NCBI RefSeq assembly: GCF_000714545.1
Contig: NZ_AUNB01000022.1
Span: forward strand, 1 to 49,957
Origin: Thioclava indica
Lineage (GTDB): Bacteria > Pseudomonadota > Alphaproteobacteria > Rhodobacterales > Rhodobacteraceae
Direction of reading: 5' to 3'
DNA length: 49,957 nucleotides
The position numbers and the translations under genes were made by a program. Shown here piece by piece: positions 35,923 to 45,756 of this stretch (within the stretch, counting starts at the first letter, position 1; every line of letters starts with the position of its first letter). The notes below the pieces were generated by a model. It ran no database searches. It was not told the origin of the DNA and saw nothing but the letters and a program-made list of their open reading frames with translations.

Positions 35923-36585
35923 ATGACCACTATTTCCTCTCTCGCCGCGACCACGACAACCACAGCCCAAGCGAGCACCAGTTCAAATTCGGAAATCAGC
36001 GGCGATTTCGAAACGTTTCTGACGATGCTGACTGCGCAGTTGAAAAACCAAGATCCTTTGAATCCGGTTGATAGCACCGATTACGCCACGCAATTGGCGA
36101 CGTTTTCGGGGGTCGAGCAGCAGGTGAAAACCAACGATCTGTTGCAAACACTCGCCGCGCAACTCGGGGCTTCGGGTATGTCGGAATTGGCGGGATGGGT
36201 CGGGATGGAGGCACGCACAGAAGCGCCTGCCTGGTTTGATGGAAGCACGCCCGTGACGCTGGCCCCCGCCCCCGTGCACGGCGCGGATCAGACTGTGCTG
36301 GTTGTGACAGATGCCAACGGCAACGCCGTTTCACGCGAAGCCATCTCGCCAACCAATGAGCAGCTATCGTGGGCGGGGCAGGACAGCTCTGGCGGCACGC
36401 TTCCAGAGGGACTCTATTCGTTCAGCCTCGAAAGCTACAATAGCGGAACCTTGATCGACACCAGCACGGTCGAAACCTATGGCCGCATCACCGAGGCGCA
36501 AGGCAGCGCAGATGGCACGCAACTGATCCTAAGGGGCGGTGCGGTGATCGCAACCAGCGCCGTAAACGCCCTGCGCGAGGGTTAA
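35923..36585 (+). CDS. flgD: Flagellar hook-capping protein FlgD
   Basis: 220 residues. The N-terminal FlgD domain reads DFETFLTMLTAQLKNQDPLNPVDSTDYATQLATFSGVEQQVKTNDLLQTL, and the C-terminal region has the Ig-like/tudor features ending in VIATSAVNALREG. FlgD forms a scaffold at the growing hook tip for subunit insertion. fliK-flgD is a common pairing. Its stop shares the bases TTAA with the convergent ubiB gene. Confidence 0.95.
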   Translation: MTTISSLAATTTTTAQASTSSNSEISGDFETFLTMLTAQLKNQDPLNPVDSTDYATQLATFSGVEQQVKTNDLLQTLAAQLGASGMSELAGWVGMEARTEAPAWFDGSTPVTLAPAPVHGADQTVLVVTDANGNAVSREAISPTNEQLSWAGQDSSGGTLPEGLYSFSLESYNSGTLIDTSTVETYGRITEAQGSADGTQLILRGGAVIATSAVNALREG

Positions 36586-38111
36586 AGAAGATCGCCCAAA
36601 ATCACCCCGATCATGACAAGCCCTATCGCGCCGGCCCCCAGCAAGACATAGGGCCAACGGCGCGGGGTCGGTGGTGTGACAGCCGGTTCGGTTTGCCTGC
36701 GCAAACTCGCCTTGAGCAGATCGGGCAGTTCCGGCCCAAAGCGCGCAAGCACCTGAACCGTGCGGCGCAAATCGCGCAGCGCCGCGCGTGGCCCAAGGTT
36801 TTCGCGGATATACTTCTCGACAACGGGATGGGCCACTTCCCACATATTGATGCTCGGATGAAGCGACCGCGCCACGCCCTCAACCACAACCATCGTGCGC
36901 TGTAGCAAGATCAATTCGGTGCGGGTTTGCATCCCGAACCGCTCGGTTACCTCGAACAGATAAGCAAGCAGCCGCGCCATCGAGATATGCCCGGCATCCA
37001 TCCCAAAGATCGGCTCGCCTACCGCGCGCAACGCCAGCGCGAAATCATCAACACTCTGATCGGCGGACACATACCCCGCCTCGAAATGAACCTCGGCGAC
37101 ACGGCGATAGTCGCGCTGGATGAAGCCCATCAGAATCTCGGCATAGACCCGGCGCGTGTATTCGTCGATCTGCCCCATGATGCCGAAATCATAAGCCAGA
37201 ATATCGCCATTCGCGGCAACCTTGAGATTGCCGTGGTGCATATCCGCATGGAAGTACCCGTCGCGCAGCGCGTGGCTGAGAAACAGCTGCAACACATGTT
37301 CGCCCAGCGCTTGCGTGTCATGCCCGGCGGCGATCAGCCCCTCGCGATCCCCCATTGGCAGGCCTTCAGCCCAGTCCAGAACCATCACGCGCTTGGCCGA
37401 GAGATGCCAGATCGGCTGGGGCACTTTGAACCCCGGATCGCCTTTGGTATTAGCCCCGAATTGCGATGCAGCCGAGGCTTCAAGCCGTAAATCCAGCTCC
37501 CCCATCACGACCGATTCGAAATGCTTGATCACCTCGGTCGGGCGCAAGCGGCGCGATGATGGCGAAAGCCGCTCGATCATGGTGGCGACGAAATAAAACG
37601 CATCAATATCGCGAGTGAACGCGCGTTCGATCCCCGGGCGCAGCACTTTTACCGCGACCTGTTCCCCCGTATCGGCGCGGCGCGCAGAATGGACCTGCGC
37701 AATCGACGCCGCGGCAACAGGCTCGGAAAACTCCATGAACAATTCGTCAGCGGGCGCCCCCAGCTCTTCGGCGACCATCCGTTTCGCAATCGCACTGCCA
37801 AAGGGCGGCAGCTTGTCTTGCAGCACCCGCAATTGATCGGCCAGTTCTTCGCCCACAACATCAGGGCGCGTCGATAGAATCTGCCCGAATTTAATATAAG
37901 CGGGGCCAAGCGCCGTAATCGCCCGCGTCACCGGCGGCAGGGATTCGTCGCCCTTATAGCCAAGCCACGCAAACGGCCAGCTGATGCCATAGGCCAAGGC
38001 ACGCAACCGGGGCGGCGCGTCCATCGCCTCAAGCGCCTGATGCATCGCCCGCGAACGCACGAATGTCGCGCCGGTGCGAATCAAGCGCCAGATATTATGC
38101 GGTCCGCGCAT
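36582..38111 (-). CDS. ubiB: UbiB family ubiquinone biosynthesis kinase-like protein
   Basis: A 509-residue UbiB/ADCK-family atypical kinase. The KxGQ motif appears as YIKFGQILSTRPDVVGEELADQL near residue 95, alanine-rich nucleotide-loop features follow (PVAAASIAQVHSA, VAVKVLRPG), then the catalytic region GYFHADMHHGNLKV and AYDFGIMGQID. A C-terminal hydrophobic hairpin (YVLLGAGAIGLVMIGVIL) would anchor it in the membrane. Required for ubiquinone synthesis; its exact substrate is debated. Begins directly after the ubiE stop with no gap. Confidence 0.95.
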   Translation of the reverse strand: MRGPHNIWRLIRTGATFVRSRAMHQALEAMDAPPRLRALAYGISWPFAWLGYKGDESLPPVTRAITALGPAYIKFGQILSTRPDVVGEELADQLRVLQDKLPPFGSAIAKRMVAEELGAPADELFMEFSEPVAAASIAQVHSARRADTGEQVAVKVLRPGIERAFTRDIDAFYFVATMIERLSPSSRRLRPTEVIKHFESVVMGELDLRLEASAASQFGANTKGDPGFKVPQPIWHLSAKRVMVLDWAEGLPMGDREGLIAAGHDTQALGEHVLQLFLSHALRDGYFHADMHHGNLKVAANGDILAYDFGIMGQIDEYTRRVYAEILMGFIQRDYRRVAEVHFEAGYVSADQSVDDFALALRAVGEPIFGMDAGHISMARLLAYLFEVTERFGMQTRTELILLQRTMVVVEGVARSLHPSINMWEVAHPVVEKYIRENLGPRAALRDLRRTVQVLARFGPELPDLLKASLRRQTEPAVTPPTPRRWPYVLLGAGAIGLVMIGVILGDLL

Positions 38112-38864
38112 TTATAACTTCCAACCGGAATGCAGCGCCGCGATCCCAAGCGAGAGATTGCGATAGCTGACATTGCCGAAGCCAGCGGCGCGGATCATCG
38201 TCGCAAAGCTTTGCTGATCGGGGAAATTGCGGATCGATTCGACAAGATACTGATAGCTGTCACGATCCCCGGCCACGATCTCGCCCATCTTGGGAATGAT
38301 GTTGAACGAATACAAATCATAGGCCTTCTGCATCATTTCATTCGGGATCTGACTGAATTCCAGCACCATCAGCCGCCCGCCCGGACGCAGCACGCGATAC
38401 GCCTCGGCCAAGGCATCTGCGATGCGGGTCACATTTCGAATCCCGAAGGAAATCGTGTAAACATCAAAGCTATTATCAGCGAAGGGCAGCGCCATCGCAT
38501 CGCCCACCACCCAATCAAGACTGTCGGCCATGCTCTCGGCCTCGGCGCGTTTGCGTCCTTCGATCAGCATTGGCTCGGTCATGTCGCAAACGGTGGCATG
38601 GGCCTGACCTGCGCGCTTCAAGAACCGAAACGCCACATCGCCTGTTCCGCCAGCAACATCAAGCAGTTGCTGGCCCGGACGTGGTGCCAGCCAATCCATC
38701 ATCGCGTCTTTCCAAACGCGGTGAATTCCAACGCTCATCAGATCGTTCATAATGTCGTATTTCGAGGCCACACGCGAGAAAACGCCATGAACCATCCCGG
38801 CTTTGGCATCCTCATCCACCGTCTGAAAACCGAAATGCGTCGTCTTGAAGGTGTCTGCGCTCAT
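38112..38864 (-). CDS. ubiE: Ubiquinone/menaquinone C-methyltransferase UbiE
   Basis: 250 residues; SAM-dependent C-methylation of 2-methoxy-6-polyprenyl-1,4-benzoquinol in ubiquinone synthesis. SAM-binding motif [15 protein letters not shown], further [21 protein letters not shown] and [32 protein letters not shown] are classic UbiE signatures. The start at 38864 is followed by [16 protein letters not shown], typical for the clade. ubiE-ubiB form a ubiquinone unit; ubiE is divergent from mutM across 88 bp. Confidence 0.97.
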   Translation of the reverse strand: MSADTFKTTHFGFQTVDEDAKAGMVHGVFSRVASKYDIMNDLMSVGIHRVWKDAMMDWLAPRPGQQLLDVAGGTGDVAFRFLKRAGQAHATVCDMTEPMLIEGRKRAEAESMADSLDWVVGDAMALPFADNSFDVYTISFGIRNVTRIADALAEAYRVLRPGGRLMVLEFSQIPNEMMQKAYDLYSFNIIPKMGEIVAGDRDSYQYLVESIRNFPDQQSFATMIRAAGFGNVSYRNLSLGIAALHSGWKL

Positions 38865-38952
38865 GTTTTCGCTCTCAAGCCCTTGCCGATCCTGAATTCT
38901 CCCCCTTCTTATAAGAGCCCTTCCGGCCATTACAATGCGACAGGAGTGAACA

Positions 38953-39798
38953 ATGCCCGAACTGCCCGAGGTCGAAACGGTGCGACGCGGCCTTGCACCG
39001 GCGATGGAAGGTGCGCGGATCGAGCGGGCCGAGGTCAATCGCCCCGATCTGCGCTGGCCTTTGCCCGAGCGGATGGCAGAGCGGTTAACAGGCGTTACGG
39101 TCGAACGGTTGCGGCGACGATCCAAGTATATCCTCGCCGATCTTGATACGGGTGAGAGCCTGCTGATTCATCTGGGCATGTCGGGGCGGATGATGGTGTC
39201 GGGCGTGATGTTGGGTGAGTTTCACCTCGATCATCCCGCGCCACTGAAACATGATCATGTCGTGCTGCATATGGAGGGCGGCGCACGTGTGACGTTTAAC
39301 GATGCCCGCCGTTTTGGCGCGATGGATCTGGTGCGCACGGATCGTGAAGCGGCGCATTGGCTGCTGGCCGGGTTGGGGCCGGAACCTTTTGGCAATGACT
39401 TTCACGAGGAGTATCTGGTCGAGGCACTTAAACGGCGCGCAACGCCGATCAAATCCGCGCTGCTCGATCAGCATGTCGTGGCGGGGCTGGGCAATATTTA
39501 TGTTTGCGAGGTGCTGCATCGCGCCGGAATTGACCCCCGCCGACAAGCGAAACGCATTTCCAATCAACGCATTGCCAGTCTTGTGCCGATCATTCGCGAC
39601 GTTCTCAGCGAGGCGATCGAGGCAGGCGGATCGAGCCTGCGCGATCATCGTCAGGCAGATGGCGAACTGGGATATTTTCAACACAGCTTTCATGTCTATG
39701 ACCGTGAAGATGCCCCTTGCCAGCATTGCGCCACACCAATCCGGCGCATCGTACAGGCCGGACGTTCCAGCTTTTTTTGCCCGCAATGCCAAAAGTGA
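38953..39798 (+). CDS. mutM: Formamidopyrimidine-DNA glycosylase
   Basis: Removes 8-oxoguanine and related lesions and cleaves abasic sites. 281 residues. The catalytic N-terminus [14 protein letters not shown] (Pro2 nucleophile, Glu3) is intact; the helix-two-turn-helix region has [21 protein letters not shown], and the C-terminal zinc finger shows four cysteines (CQHC ... CPQC). Divergent from ubiE; the gap has GTGAACAATG-type spacing with AGGAG before the start. Confidence 0.97.
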   Translation: MPELPEVETVRRGLAPAMEGARIERAEVNRPDLRWPLPERMAERLTGVTVERLRRRSKYILADLDTGESLLIHLGMSGRMMVSGVMLGEFHLDHPAPLKHDHVVLHMEGGARVTFNDARRFGAMDLVRTDREAAHWLLAGLGPEPFGNDFHEEYLVEALKRRATPIKSALLDQHVVAGLGNIYVCEVLHRAGIDPRRQAKRISNQRIASLVPIIRDVLSEAIEAGGSSLRDHRQADGELGYFQHSFHVYDREDAPCQHCATPIRRIVQAGRSSFFCPQCQK

Positions 39799-39885
39799 CG
39801 TCACGCGTTGGCGCAAACAAGGTGCTTGATCTGGTCTTCTCACCTGATAGGACTCTCGTTCAAAGTTAAGGAAAGGCAAGACCGA

Positions 39886-40662
39886 ATGGCCTACCAGACC
39901 CTGATCGTCGAGATTGAGGATTACGTTGCCCTGATCCGGCTTAACCGCCCGGATGCGCTGAATGCGTTGAACGCCCAATTGTTGGGAGAACTGGCAGATG
40001 CGCTGAAATCGGCGGATCAAAATGACAAGGTGCGCTGCATCGTCATTACCGGCTCGGACAAAGCGTTTGCCGCTGGCGCTGACATCAAAGAGATGTCGGA
40101 AAAAAGCTATGTGGACATGTTCACGTCTGACTATTTCGGCCCCGAATCCGAGGCCATCACCCGCACACGCAAGCCGATCATCGCTGCGGTGTCGGGCTAT
40201 GCGCTTGGCGGCGGATGCGAATTGGCACTGATGTGCGATTTCATCATCTGTTCCGAAAGCGCGAAATTCGGCCAGCCCGAAATCAACCTCGGCGTCATCG
40301 CCGGGATTGGTGGCACGCAGCGCCTGACGCGCGTTGTGGGTAAGGCGAAGGCGATGGATATGCACCTCACCGGGCGCTTCATGGATGCGGCCGAAGCCGA
40401 GCGCTCGGGGCTGGTCAGCCGCGTTGCGCCCAACGCCAAGCTGATCCCCGAAGCAATGGCCGCCGCGAAAAAGATCGGCGAGAAATCCATGCTCGCCACT
40501 GCCGCCGCGAAAGAGTCGGTGAACCGTTCGTATGAAACGACACTGCGCGAGGGCATTTTGTTCGAGCGCCGCTTGTTCCACGGGCTGTTTGCAACCGAGG
40601 ACCAGAAAGAGGGCATGGCAGCCTTCCTTGAAAAGCGCGAGCCGCAGTTTCGCGACAAGTAA
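39886..40662 (+). CDS. Enoyl-CoA hydratase
   Basis: 258-residue crotonase. Oxyanion-hole residues lie in [12 protein letters not shown] and [17 protein letters not shown], and the two catalytic glutamates in GGGCEL and [22 protein letters not shown]. It hydrates trans-2-enoyl-CoA in fatty-acid oxidation or related routes. Start at 39886 ([12 protein letters not shown]) has AAAGG ahead. Stands alone between mutM and rpsT, with its own terminator. Confidence 0.95.
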   Translation: MAYQTLIVEIEDYVALIRLNRPDALNALNAQLLGELADALKSADQNDKVRCIVITGSDKAFAAGADIKEMSEKSYVDMFTSDYFGPESEAITRTRKPIIAAVSGYALGGGCELALMCDFIICSESAKFGQPEINLGVIAGIGGTQRLTRVVGKAKAMDMHLTGRFMDAAEAERSGLVSRVAPNAKLIPEAMAAAKKIGEKSMLATAAAKESVNRSYETTLREGILFERRLFHGLFATEDQKEGMAAFLEKREPQFRDK

Positions 40663-40692
40663 GCTGCGCGGCGCAGCAATATGACGATGCAG

Positions 40693-40718
40693 ACGGGGCT
40701 TCGGCCTCGTTTCGCATT
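40693..40718 (+). terminator. Terminator after enoyl-CoA hydratase
   Basis: ACGGGGC (40693-40699), loop TTCG, GCCTCGT (40704-40710), then TTCGCATTTT. One G-T wobble; the TTCG tetraloop is unusually stable. A smaller inverted repeat GCTGCG/CGCAGC lies directly after the stop at 40663-40677. Confidence 0.75.
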
Positions 40719-40868
40719 TTCAGGGCTTTCCTTTGCACCCCTTTTGCCTTAGAGACGCCGCTTACATGCGCGTGGAGCCCGCTCAGGCTAGAATCAACTA
40801 GGTTCGCTGGAACCCGGGCTGTCGTGCAATTTTGATATTTGAACAGACCCGGAAAGTGGAAGAACACC

Positions 40869-41135
40869 ATGGCAAACACGCCCCAGTCCAAAAAACGCGC
40901 CCGTCAGAACGAGCGCCGTCAAGACGTCAACAAAGCGCGCCGTTCGCGCATCCGCACCTACCTGCGTAAAGTCGAAGAAGCGATCGCTTCGGGCGATCAG
41001 GAAGCCGCAACCACCGCGTTGCGCGCCGCCCAGCCCGAATTGATGCGTGGCGTCACTAAAGGCGTCGTTCACAAGAATACCGCTTCGCGTAAAATGTCGC
41101 GTCTCGCGTCGCGCGTGAAAGCGCTTTCGGCCTAA
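40869..41135 (+). CDS. rpsT: 30S ribosomal protein S20
   Basis: 88 residues, highly basic: [18 protein letters not shown] at the start, then [35 protein letters not shown]. Binds the 5' domain of 16S rRNA during early 30S assembly. Single gene with a strong terminator. rpsT just upstream of dnaA is a known arrangement in Rhodobacterales. The 206-bp upstream region has a terminator for the previous gene; no certain promoter was identified. Confidence 0.98.
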   Translation: MANTPQSKKRARQNERRQDVNKARRSRIRTYLRKVEEAIASGDQEAATTALRAAQPELMRGVTKGVVHKNTASRKMSRLASRVKALSA

Positions 41136-41615
41136 TTCGCAAAAAGCGATTAGAACATTAGAAATCTGGGCGCCGCTTTGGCGCCCTTTTTCATTTTCAC
41201 AACATTTTCATACGCTTGCAGCATCAGTGTTGCCTTTTTGCGCAGCCTTGTCAGATTCGTTTTCGGAAATCCGCCGTCAAGAGAAAAGGTCAGTTGCCTG
41301 CGCGCTCACCAAGTTGCTAGTTTCACCAAGCGATTCACGTCGCCTTGGGGGACATAACGTATTCTTCTGCTAACGAGGGCGGTAATAAGTCTGCCGTTTC
41401 AATAAAGTAACGCCGTAACCTCGGTCAGGAAAAATACGATTCCGATTCTATAGGGCCTTTGCCCTTTGGCTTCGGCAGTTAGTGCTGCCACCGACTTTTG
41501 TCGGGCGGTCAGCTATGTCCCGTTGCGTGGTTAAGGCGGCTGCCATCCGCTTTGACCGTTCTCCGCCCAAGGTGACACGCGTCGCAACTGATGTGTGTAT
41601 TTGATGGGCGGGATC
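41136..41615. other. 480-bp region between rpsT and dnaA
   Basis: After the rpsT terminator (41168-41192) the region is non-coding on both strands. It is relatively A/T-rich from about 41190 to 41460, then has two small inverted repeats in the likely dnaA leader (GGCAG/CTGCC around 41474-41489 and CCGAC/GTCGG at 41491-41504). A TATAGG at 41449-41454 could be a -10 box, but no matching -35 box was seen. I found no DnaA box within one mismatch of TTATCCACA, so I do not call an origin here. Confidence 0.6.
41168..41192 (+). terminator. rpsT terminator
   Basis: GGGCGCC (41168-41174), loop GCTTT, GGCGCCC (41180-41186), followed by TTTTTC. Strong rho-independent terminator 32 nt past the stop. Confidence 0.9.
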
Positions 41616-42986
41616 ATGACGGACGAAACCTGGGGGCAGGTCTGCAATCAGCTTCAAAAGGCTGTTGGACAAAATAATTACACGACTTGGATCGCACCGT
41701 TGGAGCCTGCGGGCCTGACCGACGGAATCGCGTCTTTTCACGCGCCGACGAAATTCATGCGGGACTGGGTGTCGCGCAATTTTGCCGAACCGATCCTGCG
41801 CGAGCTGCGCCACGCTGGCGTAACCGTAGAGCGCATCGAGATTCTGGTGCATAAGCATCGCCCGGCCAATTCGGCCCCGGCGCCGGCCCCGGTGCGTTCC
41901 AACGCACCCGCAATGCGCAAACCTGCCAATGCGGGTGACGCCTCCCTGCCCAGCGCGCCTCTTGATGGCCGCTTCACCTTTGACAGCTTTGTCGTCGGCA
42001 AGCCCAACGAGCTGGCCCATGCCGCCGCTAAACGCGTTGCCGAAGGTGGTCCCGTAAGCTTCAACCCGCTGTTCCTTTATGGTGGCGTTGGCTTGGGGAA
42101 AACGCACCTGATGCATGCAATCGCGCATGATCTGCACCAGCAGCGTCCCGACCTGCGCGTGCTGTATCTTTCCGCCGAGCAATTCATGTATCGCTTCGTG
42201 CAAGCCTTGCGCGACAAGCAGATCATGGATTTCAAAGAGATGTTCCGCTCGATCGACGTTTTGATGGTCGATGACGTGCAATTCATCGCGGGCAAAGAAA
42301 GCACCCAAGAAGAATTTTTCCATACGTTCAACGCGTTGGTCGATCAAGGAAAGCAGATTGTGATTTCCGCAGATCGCGCGCCCGGTGAGATCAAGGATCT
42401 TGAGGAACGCATCAAGTCGCGCCTGTCCTGTGGTCTTGTGGTTGATCTGCATCCGACCGATTACGAACTGCGCCTTGGCATCTTGCAAACCAAAACCGAA
42501 AATTACCGCGTCGAGTATCCGGGGCTGCAAATCGCGCCCGGCGTGCTGGAGTTCCTCGCCCATCGCATCACCTCGAATGTGCGCATTCTCGAAGGGGCGC
42601 TGACGCGTTTGTTTGCGTACGCATCGCTGATCGGGCGCGAGATTTCTCTCGATCTGGCGCAGGAATGTCTCAAAGATCAGCTGCGCCAATCCGAGCGCAA
42701 GGTCACGGTCGAGGAAATCCTGCGTAAAGTGGCCGAGCATTACAATATTCGCCTCTCCGATTTGGTCGGGCCCAAGCGCCTGCGTGCCATTGCGCGTCCG
42801 CGTCAGGTGGCGATGTTCCTGTCAAAATCGCTGACCACGCGGTCGTTGCCCGATATCGGGCGTCGGTTTGGCGGTCGCGATCACACCACGATCATGCACG
42901 GCATTCGCAAAATCGAAGAGCTACGTGCGTCCGATTCGCAACTTGCCGAAGATATCGACATGCTTCGTCGCCTTCTTGAAAGCTGA
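41616..42986 (+). CDS. dnaA: Chromosomal replication initiator DnaA
   Basis: 456 residues. Domain I (MTDETWGQVCNQLQKAVG) and a Pro/Ala linker are followed by the AAA+ domain III: Walker A GGVGLGKTH at about 156-164, Walker B LMVDDVQFIAGKE, sensor I region. The C-terminal domain IV has the DNA-binding signature RSLPDIGRRFGGRDHTTIMHGIRKI. It binds DnaA boxes and opens the origin. The start at 41616 follows GGGCGGG; ATG at 41604 is an alternative. First of dnaA-dnaN-recF-gyrB, the canonical origin-proximal order. Confidence 0.98.
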   Translation: MTDETWGQVCNQLQKAVGQNNYTTWIAPLEPAGLTDGIASFHAPTKFMRDWVSRNFAEPILRELRHAGVTVERIEILVHKHRPANSAPAPAPVRSNAPAMRKPANAGDASLPSAPLDGRFTFDSFVVGKPNELAHAAAKRVAEGGPVSFNPLFLYGGVGLGKTHLMHAIAHDLHQQRPDLRVLYLSAEQFMYRFVQALRDKQIMDFKEMFRSIDVLMVDDVQFIAGKESTQEEFFHTFNALVDQGKQIVISADRAPGEIKDLEERIKSRLSCGLVVDLHPTDYELRLGILQTKTENYRVEYPGLQIAPGVLEFLAHRITSNVRILEGALTRLFAYASLIGREISLDLAQECLKDQLRQSERKVTVEEILRKVAEHYNIRLSDLVGPKRLRAIARPRQVAMFLSKSLTTRSLPDIGRRFGGRDHTTIMHGIRKIEELRASDSQLAEDIDMLRRLLES

Positions 42987-43101
42987 AACGGCCACACGGG
43001 CTTGACCCTTGGTGCAAAGCAACAGAATGTCTCGGAAAATCTATTGTGCCGGCGCGGTGAGGTGCTACGTTGCCTTCCCCGGACACTCATGAGGGATCGA
43101 C

Positions 43102-44220
43102 ATGAAATTCAGCATCGAACGCGCTGTGCTTCTCAAAGCCGTTTCGCAGGCCCAATCTGTGGTCGAACGCCGCAACACGATCCCGATCTTGGCGAACGTC
43201 CTGATCGAGGCCGAAGGCGACACCGTGCAGTTTCGCGCGACTGACTTGGATATCGAGGTCGTCGATAAGGCGCCTGCCAAGGTTGAACAGGCGGGTGCTA
43301 CGACCGTTTCGGCGCTGATGCTGCATGAAATCGTGCGCAAACTGCCCGATGGTGCGCTCGTGGCGATTGCCGATGATCCCGCCGCCGGACGCCTTAGCGT
43401 GCAAGCGGGACGGTCAAGCTTTAACCTCGCCACGCTGCCCAAAGAAGACTTTCCCGTCATGGCAAGTTCGGAATATGCGGCGAATTTCGCGGCCAAGGCC
43501 GGGGTGCTCAAACGCCTGTTCGACAAATCGAAATTTGCGATATCGACCGAAGAGACACGCTATTACCTCAACGGCGTCTATATGCATGTGGCCACTGGCG
43601 AAGACGGCCAGGTGCTGCGCTGCGTGGCGACCGATGGCCACCGTCTGGCGCGCATCGATGCAGGTCTGCCCGATGGCGCATCGGATATGCCCGGTGTCAT
43701 TGTGCCGCGCAAAACGGTGAACGAGCTGCGCAAGTTGCTCGATGATGACGATCAGGAGATCGCGGTCTCGGTGTCTGAAACCAAGGTCCGCTTTGCAACG
43801 CCTGCGATCACGCTGACCTCAAAGGTCATCGACGGCACCTTCCCCGACTACACGCGCGTCATTCCCGTGGGCAATACCCGCCAGTTGGAAGTCGATGCCA
43901 AGGAATTTGCCAAAGCGGTGGATCGTGTGGCGACGGTGTCGTCGGAACGCTCGCGCGCGGTGAAGCTGTCGCTTGAAGCCGACAAGCTGGTTTTGTCGGT
44001 GAACGCGCCTGATGCGGGTGCCGCCGAGGAAGAGCTGGTCGTGGCCTATAATGACGAGCCGCTCGAAATCGGGTTCAACGCGAAATACCTGCAGGAGATT
44101 GCCGATCAGGTGGATCGTGAAAACGCTGTTTTCCTGTTCAATTCCTCGGGCGATCCGACCTTGATGCGCGAAGGCGGCGATACGTCGGCAGTTTACGTCG
44201 TCATGCCGATGCGCGTGTAA
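43102..44220 (+). CDS. dnaN: DNA polymerase III beta subunit (sliding clamp)
   Basis: 372 residues, the usual clamp length. MKFSIERAVLLKAVSQAQSVVERRNTIPILANVL, the second-domain NGVYMHV and the C-terminal YVVMPMRV are typical. The ring tethers polymerase to DNA and is loaded by the delta-containing complex (holA also here). GAGGGATCGAC precedes the ATG. The 115-bp gap from dnaA has a TTGACC at 43002 with no clear -10 box. Its terminator lies at 44226-44253. Confidence 0.98.
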   Translation: MKFSIERAVLLKAVSQAQSVVERRNTIPILANVLIEAEGDTVQFRATDLDIEVVDKAPAKVEQAGATTVSALMLHEIVRKLPDGALVAIADDPAAGRLSVQAGRSSFNLATLPKEDFPVMASSEYAANFAAKAGVLKRLFDKSKFAISTEETRYYLNGVYMHVATGEDGQVLRCVATDGHRLARIDAGLPDGASDMPGVIVPRKTVNELRKLLDDDDQEIAVSVSETKVRFATPAITLTSKVIDGTFPDYTRVIPVGNTRQLEVDAKEFAKAVDRVATVSSERSRAVKLSLEADKLVLSVNAPDAGAAEEELVVAYNDEPLEIGFNAKYLQEIADQVDRENAVFLFNSSGDPTLMREGGDTSAVYVVMPMRV

Positions 44221-44225
44221 CGCCT

Positions 44226-44264
44226 GCCGGATGCCTCCGGCGGGAGTATTTTTAGCCAGATGAA
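44226..44264 (+). terminator. dnaN terminator, hairpin plus GTATTTTT repeat
   Basis: GCCGGA (44226-44231), loop TGCC, TCCGGC (44236-44241), then GGGAGTATTTTT. Bases 44243-44264 are nearly identical to the reverse complement of 9499-9520, marking a recurrent element. Confidence 0.8.
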
Positions 44265-44272
44265 AGAATGCG

Positions 44273-45331
44273 ATGCTGCGTGAGCTGACAATCTTGCAGT
44301 TCCGCTCGCATCGGCGCGCCGAGATTGCTTTTGATGGGCGGCCCGTGGCGATTTACGGGGCAAACGGGGCAGGCAAGACCAACATTCTTGAGGCGGTATC
44401 GCTATTTTCGCCCGGCCGAGGTCTGCGACGCGCAACTGCGGATGAGTTGATGCGCCGCGATGAGGCGGTGGGCTGGAAGCTGCGCGCGCGCACCGAATCC
44501 CATGAAATCGAAACCTCTGCCCTGCCCGGTGAGCCGCGGCGCGTTGAAATTGACGCCAAAGCCGCGCCGCAAATCGCACTGGCGCAGATTTTGCGGGTTC
44601 TGTGGCTGGTGCCTTCGATGGATCGGCTTTGGATCGAAGGGGCCGAGGGGCGGCGGCGGTTTCTGGATCGCATGGTGATGAGTTTCACTCCGACCCATGC
44701 CGAAGCCACGCTGACCTATGAAAAAGCGATGCGCGAACGCAACCGGCTGCTGAAAGACATGGTGCGCGATCCGGCGTGGTATCACGCGCTTGAGGCGCAA
44801 ATGGCCGACGCAAGCGCCACCATTCGCGCCAATCGTGCAGAGGCGTTGAGTCGGATCGCAGCGGCGCAAGACGGTGCGGCAACGGCCTTTCCAGCGGCGA
44901 GTCTGATGCTTGAAAATCAAGGCCCCGAGGATCTTGCCGCAGCGCTAGATGCCAATCGCGCGCGTGATATGGCGGCGGGACGCACGCTTGAGGGGCCGCA
45001 TCGCGCCGATTTACTCGCCATTTACGCCGAAAAGAATGCCCCCGCCTCGCTCTGTTCGACTGGCGAGCAGAAGGCACTGCTGATTTCGCTGATCCTCGCC
45101 AATGCGCGTGCGCTGTCGGGCGAGGCGGTGGTACTGTTGCTGGATGAGGTCGCAGCCCATCTGGACGCGGCACGGCGCGCGGCGCTTTATGACGAAATCT
45201 GCGCGCTTGATGCGCAAGTAATGATGACGGGAACGGGCGCGGAGCTGTTCGACAGTCTTGGCGCGCGCGGGCAGTTTCTAGAGGTGAGCGAGGGTCCGCA
45301 GGGTTCACAGGTGGTAGAGGGCACGACATGA
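44273..45331 (+). CDS. recF: DNA replication and repair protein RecF
   Basis: 352 residues, SMC-like ATPase with Walker A GANGAGKTN at residues 29-37, the ABC-type signature STGEQKALLISLILANA and Walker B VVLLLDEVAAHLD. RecF with RecO/RecR loads RecA at gaps. Its start follows the dnaN terminator by 20 bp, so it may have its own promoter or rely on read-through. Coupled by ATGA overlap to a VOC-family gene, an unusual partner. Confidence 0.96.
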   Translation: MLRELTILQFRSHRRAEIAFDGRPVAIYGANGAGKTNILEAVSLFSPGRGLRRATADELMRRDEAVGWKLRARTESHEIETSALPGEPRRVEIDAKAAPQIALAQILRVLWLVPSMDRLWIEGAEGRRRFLDRMVMSFTPTHAEATLTYEKAMRERNRLLKDMVRDPAWYHALEAQMADASATIRANRAEALSRIAAAQDGAATAFPAASLMLENQGPEDLAAALDANRARDMAAGRTLEGPHRADLLAIYAEKNAPASLCSTGEQKALLISLILANARALSGEAVVLLLDEVAAHLDAARRAALYDEICALDAQVMMTGTGAELFDSLGARGQFLEVSEGPQGSQVVEGTT

Positions 45332-45756
45332 GCTATCCGGCGCAGCGCGTCACGCTTATCACCTTGGGCGTGCAAGATTTGAACCGTGCTAAAGCGTTTT
45401 ACACGGCGCTTGGCTGGCAGCCTGCAGAAGACCAAGAGAGTGCCGTATTCTATCAGTTAAACGGTTTGGTTTTAGGTCTGTTTGATCGGGTTGCATTGGC
45501 GGAAGATCAGGGGCGCGCCGGGGCAGCACTTGGCACGGGCGCGATGACTTTGGCGCAGAATTTCGACACGCAGGAAGATGTGGACGCAGCGTTTGAGCAA
45601 GCGCTCGCCGCAGGCGCCACGGCGCTCAAACGCCCCGAGAAGGTGTTTTGGGGCGGCTATTCCGGCTATTTTGCCGATCCCGACGGCCATGTCTGGGAAC
45701 TCGCGCACAATCCCTTCTGGCCCTTGGCCGATGACGGAGGCCTGACCCTGCCATGA
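45328..45756 (+). CDS. VOC family (glyoxalase/bleomycin-resistance) protein
   Basis: 142-residue VOC-fold protein: RVTLITLGVQDLNRAKAFYTALGW at the start and GYSGYFADPDGHVWELAHNPFW at the end, the usual metal-site glutamate being in WELAHN. VOC proteins isomerise, open rings of or bind small molecules; substrate unknown. Coupled to recF (ATGA) and to the LysE gene (ATGA). Confidence 0.9.
   Translation: MSYPAQRVTLITLGVQDLNRAKAFYTALGWQPAEDQESAVFYQLNGLVLGLFDRVALAEDQGRAGAALGTGAMTLAQNFDTQEDVDAAFEQALAAGATALKRPEKVFWGGYSGYFADPDGHVWELAHNPFWPLADDGGLTLP

Noticed and set aside
41193-41615. Possible replication origin upstream of dnaA
   Set aside because: No DnaA box within one mismatch of TTATCCACA on either strand and no repeated 13-mers; A/T-richness alone is not enough.
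41448-42740. 430-codon minus-strand frame opposite dnaA
   Set aside because: Antisense shadow of dnaA, which has complete AAA+ and DNA-binding motifs.
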